From Thiomicrorhabdus sp963677355 (lineage in GTDB: Bacteria > Pseudomonadota > Gammaproteobacteria > Thiomicrospirales > Thiomicrospiraceae): a DNA stretch of 64,000 nt. Both the position numbers and the translations under genes were made by a program. This document shows, one piece after another, positions 9,164-17,702 of this stretch (positions are counted from its first letter, which is position 1; every line of letters starts with the position of its first letter). A model generated the notes under the pieces. The model did not search any database, was not told the origin of the DNA, and saw nothing but the letters and a program-made list of their open reading frames with translations. The stretch covers positions 310,001 to 374,000 of the forward strand of contig CAXXXQ010000002.1 in the NCBI GenBank assembly GCA_963677355.2. The letters are read 5' to 3'.

Positions 9164-9190
9164 AAAAAAGGCCGCAATGCGGCCTTTTTT
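9164..9190 (-). terminator. Bidirectional-type terminator downstream of amtB
   Basis: Stem GGCCGC-AAT-GCGGCC is flanked by A6 on the left and T6 on the right. On the minus strand the T run follows the stem, so it terminates glnK-amtB. Confidence 0.9.
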
Positions 9191-9209
9191 GTTTAAGCGT
9201 GGATCGAAA

Positions 9210-10460
9210 TTACTTCTGAGTAAATTCTGGATAGGCTTCCATACCACACTCTTCCCAGTCCATACCTTCTTGCTCTTCTTCTTCTGAAGGGCGTAGTCCC
9301 ATAATCTTCTTGATGATGTATAGAACAATGATAGAAGCGATGAACATCCAAGCGAATGTCGCAACTGTACCAACTAACTGACCGAAGAACGTTGCGTCAG
9401 AGTTGCTGAATAGTACGGCGAAGATACCCCAGATACCAGCGGTACCGTGTACTGAGATCGCACCAACAGGATCATCCAGCTTCAGTTTATCCATGAATAC
9501 AACAGATAAGACAACAATCAGACCACCGATCGCACCGATGAATAGTGCTAGACCTGGTGTTGGAGCCAAAGGTTCTGCAGTGATAGAAACCAGACCAGCC
9601 AAGGCACCGTTCAATACCATAGTCAAGTCAGTCTTACCGAACATGAATTTACTTAGTAGAGCCGCAGCGATCATACCGGCAGCCGCCGCCGCGTTGGTGT
9701 TAACAAAGATAGCCGCAACCGCGTTCGCTTCGTCAACGTTTGACACCATCAGCTCTGAACCACCGTTAAATCCGAACCAACCCATCCACAGAATGAACAT
9801 ACCTAATGTAGCCATTGGCAGGTTTGCACCCGGAATCGGATGAACTTCACCATTAGGTCCGTATTTGCCTTTACGTGGGCCAACCATGATAACCGCTGCT
9901 AGAGCCGCAGCCGCACCAGCCATGTGAACCACAACAGAACCGGCAAAGTCTTGGAAGCCAAGTTGGTCTAACCAACCGCCACCCCATTTCCAGTAACCTT
10001 CTACCGGATAGATGATTGCCGTCATAACAACAGCAAATAAAAGGAAAGGCCAAAGTTTCATACGCTCAGCAATTGCACCCGATACAATCGACATAGTTGC
10101 TGCCGCGAAAACCGCTTGGAAAATGAAATCAGACATGCCAGAGTAGTATGGCGCATCTTCACCACCGGCAATAACCGCTTCTACAGTATTGTCAGCACCT
10201 AAGAAAAAGCTAAGGTTAGGCAGATAAGCACTGATTGGATCACCAGGGTACATAACGTTGTAACCGACAATCAAATACATAGTACAAGCAACGCTGTACA
10301 ACAATGCATTCTTAGTTAAGATTTCAACCGTGTTTTTACTGCGAACTAAACCGGCTTCCAGCATTGCAAAGCCAGCCGCCATCCACATGACGAGCACAGC
10401 ACTCATCAAAAAATAGAACGTATCCAATGCATAGGATAGTTGTAGTAAATTTCCTTCCAT
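9210..10460 (-). CDS. amtB: Ammonium transporter
   Basis: A 416-residue Amt/Rh family channel with about 11 transmembrane helices. Family motifs include the early MAAGFAMLEAGLVRSKN, the conserved pore histidine in VVHMAGAAAALA and its partner in SVHGTAGIWG. The N-terminus has no clear cleavable signal. It conducts ammonium/ammonia across the inner membrane and is closed by GlnK binding when nitrogen is plentiful. The gene lies 23 bp downstream of glnK on the same strand, the usual order, and ends before a strong terminator. Confidence 0.97.
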   Translation of the reverse strand: MEGNLLQLSYALDTFYFLMSAVLVMWMAAGFAMLEAGLVRSKNTVEILTKNALLYSVACTMYLIVGYNVMYPGDPISAYLPNLSFFLGADNTVEAVIAGGEDAPYYSGMSDFIFQAVFAAATMSIVSGAIAERMKLWPFLLFAVVMTAIIYPVEGYWKWGGGWLDQLGFQDFAGSVVVHMAGAAAALAAVIMVGPRKGKYGPNGEVHPIPGANLPMATLGMFILWMGWFGFNGGSELMVSNVDEANAVAAIFVNTNAAAAAGMIAAALLSKFMFGKTDLTMVLNGALAGLVSITAEPLAPTPGLALFIGAIGGLIVVLSVVFMDKLKLDDPVGAISVHGTAGIWGIFAVLFSNSDATFFGQLVGTVATFAWMFIASIIVLYIIKKIMGLRPSEEEEQEGMDWEECGMEAYPEFTQK

Positions 10461-10483
10461 AATTCTATTAAACCCCGTTTCAC

Positions 10484-10822
10484 TTATAATGCTTCCGTAC
10501 CACTTTCATGTGTACGAATGCGGATTACGTCTTCGATCGGACTGATAAAAATCTTGCCGTCTCCGATTTTTCCCGTTTTTGCTGATTTGGTGATAGCGCT
10601 AACAACGTTGTCAACATCTTCGCTTTTGACTGCTATTTCTAGCATGACTTTAGGGGTGTAAGAAATTTCATACTCTGCCCCCCGGTAGATTTCATTTTGT
10701 CCTTTTTGGCGACCATAACCTTTAACTTCGGTAACCGTAACACCCAGACAGCCAACATCGGTGAGAGCTTCCCGGACTTCATCAAGTTTGAAAGGGTTTA
10801 TGATCGCTTTAATCATCTTCAT
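10484..10822 (-). CDS. glnK: Nitrogen regulatory protein P-II
   Basis: A 112-residue P-II signal protein, exactly the canonical length. The start MKMIKAIINPFKL is set by a perfect AGGAGG (complement of 10829-10834) six bases upstream; the longer open frame adds 24 unconserved residues. The T-loop contains the uridylylation tyrosine Tyr51 in IYRGAEYEISY, and the ATP/2-oxoglutarate segment KIGDGKIFI is present. Position directly before amtB argues for GlnK rather than GlnB. It senses 2-oxoglutarate and ATP/ADP and blocks AmtB. A minus-strand TATACT at 10894-10899 could be its -10, but no good -35 is seen. Confidence 0.95.
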   Translation of the reverse strand: MKMIKAIINPFKLDEVREALTDVGCLGVTVTEVKGYGRQKGQNEIYRGAEYEISYTPKVMLEIAVKSEDVDNVVSAITKSAKTGKIGDGKIFISPIEDVIRIRTHESGTEAL

Positions 10823-10969
10823 GAGCGACCTCCTAGGAAATGAAAGAAGGGTAGGCTTCAAAATTGAAGCCAGCCCTGTTTTGGTATGGAACAAGTATAC
10901 CGGCGAGCTTATAGAGAGTTTCTTGCCAAGAAAGAAAAGTTAATTTAAATCAAAGAGTTGGCTGTTATC

Positions 10970-11009
10970 AGGAATAAAAGTTTCACTATAGGAATAAAAG
11001 TTGCACCAT
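10970..11009. repeat. Two tandem 20-bp direct repeats between the XRE regulator gene and glnK
   Basis: The unit starts AGGAATAAAAGTT and occurs at 10970-10989 and 10990-11009 with 18 of 20 matches (T/G at position 14, T/C at 18). It lies just beyond the stop of the XRE-cupin gene and about 150 bp upstream of glnK. Two copies spaced by two helical turns would suit an operator, but the binding protein is unknown. Confidence 0.7.
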
Positions 11010-11030
11010 GGTTGCGGGTTGGTTTCGCTA

Positions 11031-11624
11031 TTATGGTGCAGGCTGATTGTAGATAATGATATTCAAAAAGCGAATAGGGACTTCAATCAACTCTTCAGGG
11101 CCGTGAGAAACGGATGCATCGTAGGTTAAAGAGTCGCCCGGTTTCATGTGGTAAGTTTTTTTACCGTGGCGATAGATCATTTCGCCTTCAAGAAGATGCA
11201 TGAATACCGTGCCTTCATGATTGAAAGTGGGGAAAACTTCACTTTTGTTATCCAGTGAGATCAGGAAAGGTTCGAATGTTTTGTTTGGTCCGTTATCGTA
11301 AGCGAGTAGGTGATAGGTATGACCTACTTTAGTTCCGCGGCGAACCACTTCAAGTTTTTCATTGGAACGGACTAGTTGCGCGTTACTTTCTTCGTTATCG
11401 TACTCTTTGAAGAAAGCGGAAATAGGCACGCCTAATGCACGGGATATTCTGAGCAGAGAGTCAAGGCTAGGCGAAACCTGGCCGTTTTCGATTTTGCTTA
11501 ACATGCCTCGGCTGATTCCGGACTGTTCCGCGATGTCAGCAATGGTTAAACCCTGTTTTTTGCGGGCGTTGTTGATTACCTTACCAATATGCAGGTCTAA
11601 GCTTTGCGGTTGTTTTGCCGTCAT
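11031..11624 (-). CDS. XRE-family transcriptional regulator with C-terminal cupin
   Basis: 197 residues: an N-terminal helix-turn-helix (about 13-67; GLTIADIAEQSGISRGMLSKIENG is the recognition region) and a C-terminal cupin_2 sensor (about 120-190; HEGTVFMHLLEGEM and YHMKPGDSLTYDASVSHGPE). The architecture matches PuuR/SutR-like regulators that bind small metabolites through the cupin. It sits immediately upstream of glnK-amtB on the same strand, so it may regulate nitrogen genes or itself, but no evidence fixes its ligand. Confidence 0.88.
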   Translation of the reverse strand: MTAKQPQSLDLHIGKVINNARKKQGLTIADIAEQSGISRGMLSKIENGQVSPSLDSLLRISRALGVPISAFFKEYDNEESNAQLVRSNEKLEVVRRGTKVGHTYHLLAYDNGPNKTFEPFLISLDNKSEVFPTFNHEGTVFMHLLEGEMIYRHGKKTYHMKPGDSLTYDASVSHGPEELIEVPIRFLNIIIYNQPAP

Positions 11625-11710
11625 TTTTGTTTTATCAACCCTCGTTAGTCAATCAGGGGGAATTATAACGCTATCGTTTGCAGTGTAACGTGAAAAATCG
11701 TTCTGATGTT

Positions 11711-11763
11711 CAGGTTATGAGCTTATTTACGTAGAACCTGAATTTACACCACCCTTGAGGGTG
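11711..11763. other. Inverted repeats upstream of the XRE regulator gene
   Basis: CAGGTT (11711-11716) and AACCTG (11736-11741) form an inverted repeat with a 19-base gap, followed by a compact palindrome CACCC-TTGA-GGGTG (11750-11763). They lie 85-140 bp upstream of the regulator start. They may be operators or just weak hairpins. Confidence 0.3.
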
Positions 11764-11774
11764 AAAATAATATT

Positions 11775-11806
11775 GAAAAAGCCAAAGTTAGATTAAGACT
11801 TTGGCT
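11775..11806 (-). terminator. Terminator of the chemoreceptor gene
   Basis: On the minus strand a 9-bp stem AGCCAAAGT/ACTTTGGCT with a 9-base loop is followed by TTTTT. It starts 30 bp after the chemoreceptor stop. Confidence 0.85.
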
Positions 11807-11835
11807 AAGTTGTTAGGCGGAGCGTGAAGTCTGCT

Positions 11836-14409
11836 TTAAAGCAAAGATTTTACTTTTGCCATTAAATCCTGTGGGTTGATCGGCTTGCCGAGCCAGCCGT
11901 TCATACCCGCTTCGGTGGTTTTGCTTCGGCATTCGGACTCTTCCATACCGGTGTAGGCGATGATTGGGCCATTGAAACCTTGTTTGCGGATCTGTACGGT
12001 CGCTTCAATTCCGTTCATCACCGGCATCTCCAAATCCATCAGAATCACGGCATAGTCGTTGACTTTAGTCAGTTGTGCAGCTTCCTTACCGTTTTGTGCG
12101 CTATCGACGTGGAATCCGGCTTTTTTCAATAAAGCTTCGGCCACTTTGATATTCGGTAAGGAGTCATCGACGACCAGAGCCGATTTATTGCCGCTGCTTT
12201 CATCCTCATCAGTTCCAGAACAATCTCCAAGATTAAAGCGGTCTACCAGCTCTTCCATCGATTCCGAAACTTGGCTGAGGTAAGCTGCTAAAGAGGCATT
12301 TTCATGTACTTGGGTTTGGCTGTCGTTTGCCGTTTGTTCAACTCGGTTGACGGCATCATTGATCTGCTGAATAGCTTGCGCCTGTTGCTGTGCATTTAAC
12401 GAGATATCGGAGATATTTTGCCCCACTTCTCGGGTTTGGCCAATGATGTTCTCCAAAACTTCACCTGTGCTTTGTACTCTTTGGGTACCTTCGCCGATTT
12501 TATCAGCCGTTTTTTCAATCAGTTGTTTGATATCTTTAGCCGCTTCGGCCGATTTTTGTGCCAAGGCTCGCACTTCACCGGCTACGACGGCAAATCCGCG
12601 ACCATGCTCTCCGGCTCGCGCCGCTTCAACCGCCGCGTTAAGTGCCAGCAAGTTGGTTTGGAAGGAGATGCCGTCGATCAAGCTGACAATACCGGTAATT
12701 TGCTCACTGACTTCTTCAATCTCATGCATCGAAGAGATCGCTTCCTGCATGGCTTGACTGCCTTTTTCGACCATGTTTTGAGTCTGTGTTGCCAGTTCGT
12801 CGGAACGTTGTGCTTTCTGCGCGGTTTCATTGACTTGAGAAGTGATATGACGGATCGACTCGGTAGTCGATTTCATATCACTGACTTGCATGCTGATGGC
12901 ATTTTCCAGTTTAGTGTTACTTTCGGTAACTTGTTCGGCTGATTTAGCAACTTCATTAGCTTGGCCGTCCATTTTGCAGAAAGCCAGACGTAAATCATTG
13001 ATCCCGTTCATCAAGTTGTCGATGGTGATTTTGTATTGCCCTTGGAATTCACCTTGCGGTTTCAAAGTTAAATCACGTTTTGACAGTCCGCTGATCACGT
13101 GAGAAATCTGTTTCAAGGTGTTCTGTAGATTATTCATCAGGCTGTTGAAGTCTTTGCCCAGCTCCAGATAAAAACCGTCCAGTTCCGAGACATCGATTCT
13201 GCTTTCCAGATGTCCATGATTGGCATCGGCCACTAGTTTTTTGATGTTTTCCTGAACGAACTGTTCTTGGAAGATATCTTGCCACTCGACCACGGTACCC
13301 AATTTATCCCCGTTTTGATCACATACCGGAGACATGACCAATTGTAGAGAGTGGCCTGCCACCTCGATTTTGGCGACAAAGGTATCGGTTAGCTGATTGA
13401 GGATGTCGATTTGATGCTGTGGGGTTTTGTGGAAAATATCGATGTTTTTACCGACCAAGTCATCTGCCGAGAAGTGGGGCAAGACTTTTTGGAAATCATC
13501 TTCAACCGATTTGAGGAAATTCTGTAGTGATGGATTCAAGTAGGTGATGGTACGGTTCTGGTCGGCAATCATGATGAACGAGTTCAAATTGTCCAAACCG
13601 GATTCCAAGCGATGTGACTTTCTAGCCGCGGTAACAAAATCGTTATTAGCCGCGCTGAGTCGAGTCTGCATAGTTTTAATGCGGCGATTGACCAGCCCGC
13701 CGTAGTTTTCACCTTCGGTATTGACTTCACCTTCCAAGTGGCCGTTGGCGATTTCATCAATCGAACGTACCGCATTCTTAATCTGGTGAACGAAATAGAG
13801 AGCGTGAGCTGAAGCGACCAGAGTTAAAAAGACCAAGAGCCCTTCCAACCACAATGGGGTTTCATGAGTAGTAATGCCTACAATAAAAGTAATGATGGCA
13901 AGTATTGCCGCAGGGATGGTTGTGATTGGCGGGTTAATATTGGGTAACGGGTTGATACGTTTGCTTAAACTTTGCGGTTTGCCGTATCGAAGCGCCAGTT
14001 TGCCTTGATTGATCAGATCGTAAGCTCGTGCAGCAGCACTTTTCTGTTCTGTGCTGGCTGGCCGCCTAACACTCATGTAACCCTTAACTTCACCGTGTTC
14101 GATAATCGGTGTGGTACTCGCTTCTACCCAATAATGGTCCCCGTTTTTGCGGCGGTTTTTAACAATCTGGGTCCATGGTCGTCCGTCTTGGATTGTTCGC
14201 CATAAATCGAAGAACACTTGCTCAGGCACATCAGGATGGCGCAAGACATTGTGCGGTTGACCAAACAATTCATCGTAATTGAATCCGCTCGCCTCGACGA
14301 AAGCCTCATTGGCTAAGGTGATATTGCCGTGTAAATCGGTATAAGACACCAATAATGCGTCCGATGGTAGTTCGTATTCTACTTGGGTGATAGGTTGATT
14401 GTTACGCAT
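11836..14409 (-). CDS. PAS-containing methyl-accepting chemotaxis protein fused to a receiver domain
   Basis: 857 residues. Order: Aer-like PAS (about 10-120, with FVEASGFNYDELFG and NGDHYWVEAS), two hydrophobic helices (about 163-210), a HAMP-like linker, a second PAS (about 270-385), the cytoplasmic MCP signalling coiled coil (about 490-725, with the hairpin tip GISFQTNLLALNAAVEAARAG split here only for length), and a C-terminal response-regulator receiver (about 743-857) with VVDDS, phospho-acceptor Asp792 in ILMDLEMPVMNG, Thr in AYTG and Lys in GKPIN. It should send chemotaxis signals to CheA/CheW, probably from redox or oxygen. The receiver fusion is unusual. The start follows GGAG by 8 bases; a longer frame to 14460 adds 17 residues. 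No other che gene is nearby. Confidence 0.92.
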   Translation of the reverse strand: MRNNQPITQVEYELPSDALLVSYTDLHGNITLANEAFVEASGFNYDELFGQPHNVLRHPDVPEQVFFDLWRTIQDGRPWTQIVKNRRKNGDHYWVEASTTPIIEHGEVKGYMSVRRPASTEQKSAAARAYDLINQGKLALRYGKPQSLSKRINPLPNINPPITTIPAAILAIITFIVGITTHETPLWLEGLLVFLTLVASAHALYFVHQIKNAVRSIDEIANGHLEGEVNTEGENYGGLVNRRIKTMQTRLSAANNDFVTAARKSHRLESGLDNLNSFIMIADQNRTITYLNPSLQNFLKSVEDDFQKVLPHFSADDLVGKNIDIFHKTPQHQIDILNQLTDTFVAKIEVAGHSLQLVMSPVCDQNGDKLGTVVEWQDIFQEQFVQENIKKLVADANHGHLESRIDVSELDGFYLELGKDFNSLMNNLQNTLKQISHVISGLSKRDLTLKPQGEFQGQYKITIDNLMNGINDLRLAFCKMDGQANEVAKSAEQVTESNTKLENAISMQVSDMKSTTESIRHITSQVNETAQKAQRSDELATQTQNMVEKGSQAMQEAISSMHEIEEVSEQITGIVSLIDGISFQTNLLALNAAVEAARAGEHGRGFAVVAGEVRALAQKSAEAAKDIKQLIEKTADKIGEGTQRVQSTGEVLENIIGQTREVGQNISDISLNAQQQAQAIQQINDAVNRVEQTANDSQTQVHENASLAAYLSQVSESMEELVDRFNLGDCSGTDEDESSGNKSALVVDDSLPNIKVAEALLKKAGFHVDSAQNGKEAAQLTKVNDYAVILMDLEMPVMNGIEATVQIRKQGFNGPIIAYTGMEESECRSKTTEAGMNGWLGKPINPQDLMAKVKSLL

Positions 14410-14513
14410 TTCAGGGCTCCGAATTAACCATGTTAAGATGATGGTTTTATAGCAATCCAAAGGCCAAGCCGTAACTTGTTGAAGTTATTTGAGAATTTTT
14501 AGATATTTGAATT

Positions 14514-14599
14514 GAAAGTCTGCCAAATAAAGCAGTAGTGTCATTTATTATTCTCTATGTATGCTAAAGAAAATAGTAAATTAGGTTAGGCAGACTTTC
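14514..14599. repeat. Perfect 11-bp inverted repeat with a 64-bp spacer
   Basis: GAAAGTCTGCC at 14514-14524 is repeated inverted as GGCAGACTTTC at 14589-14599, enclosing 64 bp of AT-rich DNA between two leftward genes. There is no T run of terminator type directly after it. Confidence 0.5.
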
Positions 14600-14611
14600 T
14601 TAGACAGTGGA

Positions 14612-15451
14612 TTATTGGCTCTTAGCCATAAAAAGTGCGCTTTCCAGGCTGAGAGTGACACACATAAAGCCGGACTTATGACAGAAGATAGTATCTTCAA
14701 GACCGCTGACTTGATTGAGCTCTTCGTCTCTTAAACCTCTGAAACGTTCGGGAAGATGGTTCTCTTTGCCATTGCAGTAAACGCCAAATTGTTCTTCGTT
14801 GCGAGGATAGACGACTCGTTTCACTTCCGGGTGCTTGCTAATGAAATCTTTGTAGGGTAGGTTTTTATCCAAGATCAGGATGCCGTTTTCGACGGTTTTT
14901 AGATATTCCGTCAATTCGGCGGCCACTTCCGCTTCTTTGATTGCCGCATCAATCAGATTAGTCAAAATATCCGAGGTGAAATGTAACGCTTTTTTAAAGG
15001 CCTCATCCTGTTTTTCCGGTTCATCCGACGGTTCGTTCATGATACCGATAATCATCGAGACGGAAGGGCGGGGATCTTCCAGATACATGCCGTTGTCGAC
15101 TGCATCGATGTCTTTGATCAACTTGTCATCAACCCACTGAATGGCATAGGCGACCTGTTCGGGATCATTCAACCCTTTTTTATTCAGAATCGCCTGACCG
15201 AAATGTTCCCAAATTAAACCGGCTGTGGCAAACGGGGTACCGTCATTGCGTTCTCTGGTAAAGCTGTTTTGATGGTGATCGAAGCGTAAACGTTCCGGGT
15301 CGTATTCTGCACCGACATCCAGCATAATCGTTGCCTGGTCAATGACCTCCTGTTCTCTGGAGCGGATGATGTCATGTTCTTCAACCATGAGTACCATTGA
15401 GGTTGCGAAGACTTCATCGGCATGAAAGCGACCGGAGTGAGTGACCAGCAT
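14612..15451 (-). CDS. MYG1/UPF0160 family metal-dependent hydrolase
   Basis: 279 residues matching the MYG1 (UPF0160) family, a DHH-like phosphoesterase relative. The N-terminal THSGRFHADEVFA, the DVGAEYDPERLRFDHHQNSF metal-binding segment and a C-terminal HKSGFMCVTLS are visible. The eukaryotic member MYG1 is a 3'-5' exonuclease; the bacterial role is not established. Metal-binding His and Asp residues look intact. It is transcribed leftward, followed by a spacer with a long inverted repeat. Confidence 0.8.
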   Translation of the reverse strand: MLVTHSGRFHADEVFATSMVLMVEEHDIIRSREQEVIDQATIMLDVGAEYDPERLRFDHHQNSFTRERNDGTPFATAGLIWEHFGQAILNKKGLNDPEQVAYAIQWVDDKLIKDIDAVDNGMYLEDPRPSVSMIIGIMNEPSDEPEKQDEAFKKALHFTSDILTNLIDAAIKEAEVAAELTEYLKTVENGILILDKNLPYKDFISKHPEVKRVVYPRNEEQFGVYCNGKENHLPERFRGLRDEELNQVSGLEDTIFCHKSGFMCVTLSLESALFMAKSQ

Positions 15452-15660
15452 AATGATTCCTTTATATATATAGATAGGTGGAATATCTTACTAAAAAACG
15501 ATAAAAGGCATGGGCCGTTTTGACGGTTCGGATTAATAAAAGTGTCATCATTCTGTTATCTAAATTTTAAAAAAGATTTTTAGAATGTCTGCATCACGAT
15601 TAACCCTCTCTCCAGGTTAGTCAGAGATTAAAAGACTACTAAGGAAATTAGGATAATATT

Positions 15661-16233
15661 ATGCGTTTATTTTCATTATTCGCGGCTGCGATGGTTGCCG
15701 CTTCTATCACTTTAACTGGTTGTAATTCTACCGCTGAGAAAACGGATGCGCCTACAGCTGCTGAGCCTACCAAAGCTTCTGCCGGTACTTCAATCGAAAT
15801 CTATGAAGCGGACCACGATGGTCGTATTAACGTATTCTACGATCAAAAAACTTATGAGTCTTTCTTGGCTTTGGGTGAAACTTCATTCCGCTTAACTCGT
15901 ATTGGTGCGGGGCCAAATGGTGAGACTGTTGTTTTCGGTCTGACTAAAGCGGATAAGAAAAAAGGTGCGGATACGCCGGCTGCTCTACTTTGGGACGGTA
16001 AGTTGGAAGCCACTGAATTTTACGGTGAAATGTCTAAGCATGGTCGTATTTATGTATTCAGCGATAAGGCGGAAATGGATCACGTTCGTGCTCTAGGTCA
16101 CCCATCTTACATGTACACACAAATCGGTGCGGGTCCAAACGGTGAAACGGTTGTTTATGTTTTGAACAAAGAAAACAAAAAGAAAAAACCGGTTGACCTA
16201 ATCGCTAAATTTGAAAGCAAGCATAAAAAATAA
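15661..16233 (+). CDS. Lipoprotein with duplicated domain, function unknown
   Basis: 190 residues. A signal peptide ends in the lipobox LTGC (Cys21), followed by a Thr/Ala-rich linker. Two similar units follow, about 45-101 and 118-176, each with a GRI.VF segment, a hydrophobic middle and an identical IGAGPNGETVV (81-91 and 155-165), then a Lys-rich tail. The repeats differ at many synonymous positions, so the duplication is old. It is probably anchored in the envelope. Ribosome site AGGA at 15650-15653. It has its own terminator, and neighbours on both sides run the other way. I do not recognise a named family. Confidence 0.8.
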   Translation: MRLFSLFAAAMVAASITLTGCNSTAEKTDAPTAAEPTKASAGTSIEIYEADHDGRINVFYDQKTYESFLALGETSFRLTRIGAGPNGETVVFGLTKADKKKGADTPAALLWDGKLEATEFYGEMSKHGRIYVFSDKAEMDHVRALGHPSYMYTQIGAGPNGETVVYVLNKENKKKKPVDLIAKFESKHKK

Positions 16234-16253
16234 GCTTGCCATTCAACTCTCAT

Positions 16254-16280
16254 AAAAAACCCGCTTAATGCGGGTTTTTT
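16254..16280 (+). terminator. Terminator after the lipoprotein gene
   Basis: Stem ACCCGC-TTAAT-GCGGGT (16259-16275) lies between A6 and T6, strong in both directions. It also suits the end of the leftward gene at 16342. Confidence 0.9.
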
Positions 16281-16341
16281 ATTTGTCTGATATTTGTTTA
16301 TGTGGATTGCATTTGTCGGCTAGGCACTAACTAAGCAACCC

Positions 16342-17646
16342 TTAATATTTTAAGGCGATATAGTCACTAAGTTTCTTTTCAACCGCTTCAAATTCGATCA
16401 GCGATAGATCGGGCAAACCATTGATAAAAGGTAACGGTTTTTCGCCTTGCACCAGCGGCCGTAGATATTCCAATGCGGCTTCGGTGATATCCATACCGTC
16501 TTCGGCAATGAAATGGTCCGGTACTTTTTTCTCTAAATCCGCCACTTCAGACAGTTCGATCGATTCAAACTGATAACCGAAAGGTTGGTCGGATGTTTTT
16601 TTGATAATGGGCAACACGCCGTGCTCACCATTCATCGCCGCTTCAACCGATGCTTTACCGGCATCATAAGCCAGTTGCCAATCGGTCAGTGAAACCAGGT
16701 GGCTGGCAGAGCGCTGGCAATAGTCGGGAATAGCGAAGTGGGTTTTGCTGTTGATATGTTCGCCAACCCAATGAGCCATAGTCGAGCCGACACCGCCCAG
16801 TTGAACATAATCGCGTTCATGGGTATGTTCTACACCGGCGATGGAGACGTAATTGCCGTTTTCATCCCTGATACCTTCGGACACGGCACAGACACAGTAA
16901 CCTTTGCTTGTAATGAGCTCATCGACTTTGCTCAGAAAGGCGTCTTTGCTAAAAGGGCGTTCGGCCGGCAGAATAATTAAGGGGATATCCGGAATGACGT
17001 CTTTAATTAAACCGGCGGAAATCGCCAGCCAGCCCACGTCTCTTCCCATAGTTTCCATAACGAAGAATTTAGACGAAGTTTCATGCATTGAATAGATATC
17101 GACCGCTGCTTCAATAAAGCTGGTGGCAATATATTTGGCCGCGCTGCCGAACCCCGGGCTACAGTGTGAGATATCCAGATCATTATCGATGGTTTTGGCC
17201 ACACCGACACAAGTCACCTGATGACCGTTTTGACAGCAGTAATCGGCTACCTTTTGCGCGGTGACCATGGAGCCGTTACCGCCGTTATATAGAAAGTAAC
17301 CGATATCATAGGTTTTAAAAACTTCCAACACCCTCTCGTACTGGGCGGGGTTATGATCTAACGGATCCAAGTCAAAACGGCATGCCTTGAAAGCGGCACC
17401 GGGTTGGTATTTAAGTTTTTCAATAGTTTGTTCTGAAACGGTACTTAAATCAACCAAATCCTCTTCCAATACCCCTTTGATGCCATTGATGGCCGCATAG
17501 GCCTTGCCAAAACATTGCGGGTGTTTTTGAATGGTTTCAATGACGGCCGCAGCACTGGCATTGATAACCGCGGTGACACCTCCCGCCTGAGCGTAGAGAA
17601 TGTTTCTAGGTTGTTGCGTGTTCGGATGATTGCCTTTGGCGTCCAC
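16342..17646 (-). CDS. 6-phosphofructokinase, probably PPi-dependent
   Basis: 434 residues from a GTG start preceded by AGGGA; the longer frame to 17802 would overlap rnd by 100 bp. It is a PfkA-superfamily enzyme: AQAGGVTAVINA, GGNGS (122-126), KTIDNDLD (from Lys151), METMGRDVGWLA and GGVGSTMAHW are visible. At the two positions that separate phosphoryl donors it has Gly125 (ATP-like) and Lys151 (PPi-like). Related sulfur oxidisers and methanotrophs use a reversible PPi enzyme that can replace fructose-1,6-bisphosphatase in the Calvin cycle, so PPi use is likely but not certain. It phosphorylates fructose 6-phosphate. Confidence 0.88.
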   Translation of the reverse strand: MDAKGNHPNTQQPRNILYAQAGGVTAVINASAAAVIETIQKHPQCFGKAYAAINGIKGVLEEDLVDLSTVSEQTIEKLKYQPGAAFKACRFDLDPLDHNPAQYERVLEVFKTYDIGYFLYNGGNGSMVTAQKVADYCCQNGHQVTCVGVAKTIDNDLDISHCSPGFGSAAKYIATSFIEAAVDIYSMHETSSKFFVMETMGRDVGWLAISAGLIKDVIPDIPLIILPAERPFSKDAFLSKVDELITSKGYCVCAVSEGIRDENGNYVSIAGVEHTHERDYVQLGGVGSTMAHWVGEHINSKTHFAIPDYCQRSASHLVSLTDWQLAYDAGKASVEAAMNGEHGVLPIIKKTSDQPFGYQFESIELSEVADLEKKVPDHFIAEDGMDITEAALEYLRPLVQGEKPLPFINGLPDLSLIEFEAVEKKLSDYIALKY

Positions 17647-17702
17647 AGTATTGTCCCTAAAGTTTTTAAAACGATTATAAAATTGGATAGCGTTAATGGA
17701 TA

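Noticed and set aside
10991..11005. GG-N10-GC pattern like a sigma-54 promoter
   Set aside because: It is on the + strand, pointing away from glnK, lacks the rest of the consensus and is absent from the first copy of the 20-bp repeat.
14124..14309. Frames within the chemoreceptor gene
   Set aside because: Shadow frames; the PAS-MCP-receiver reading explains the whole stretch.
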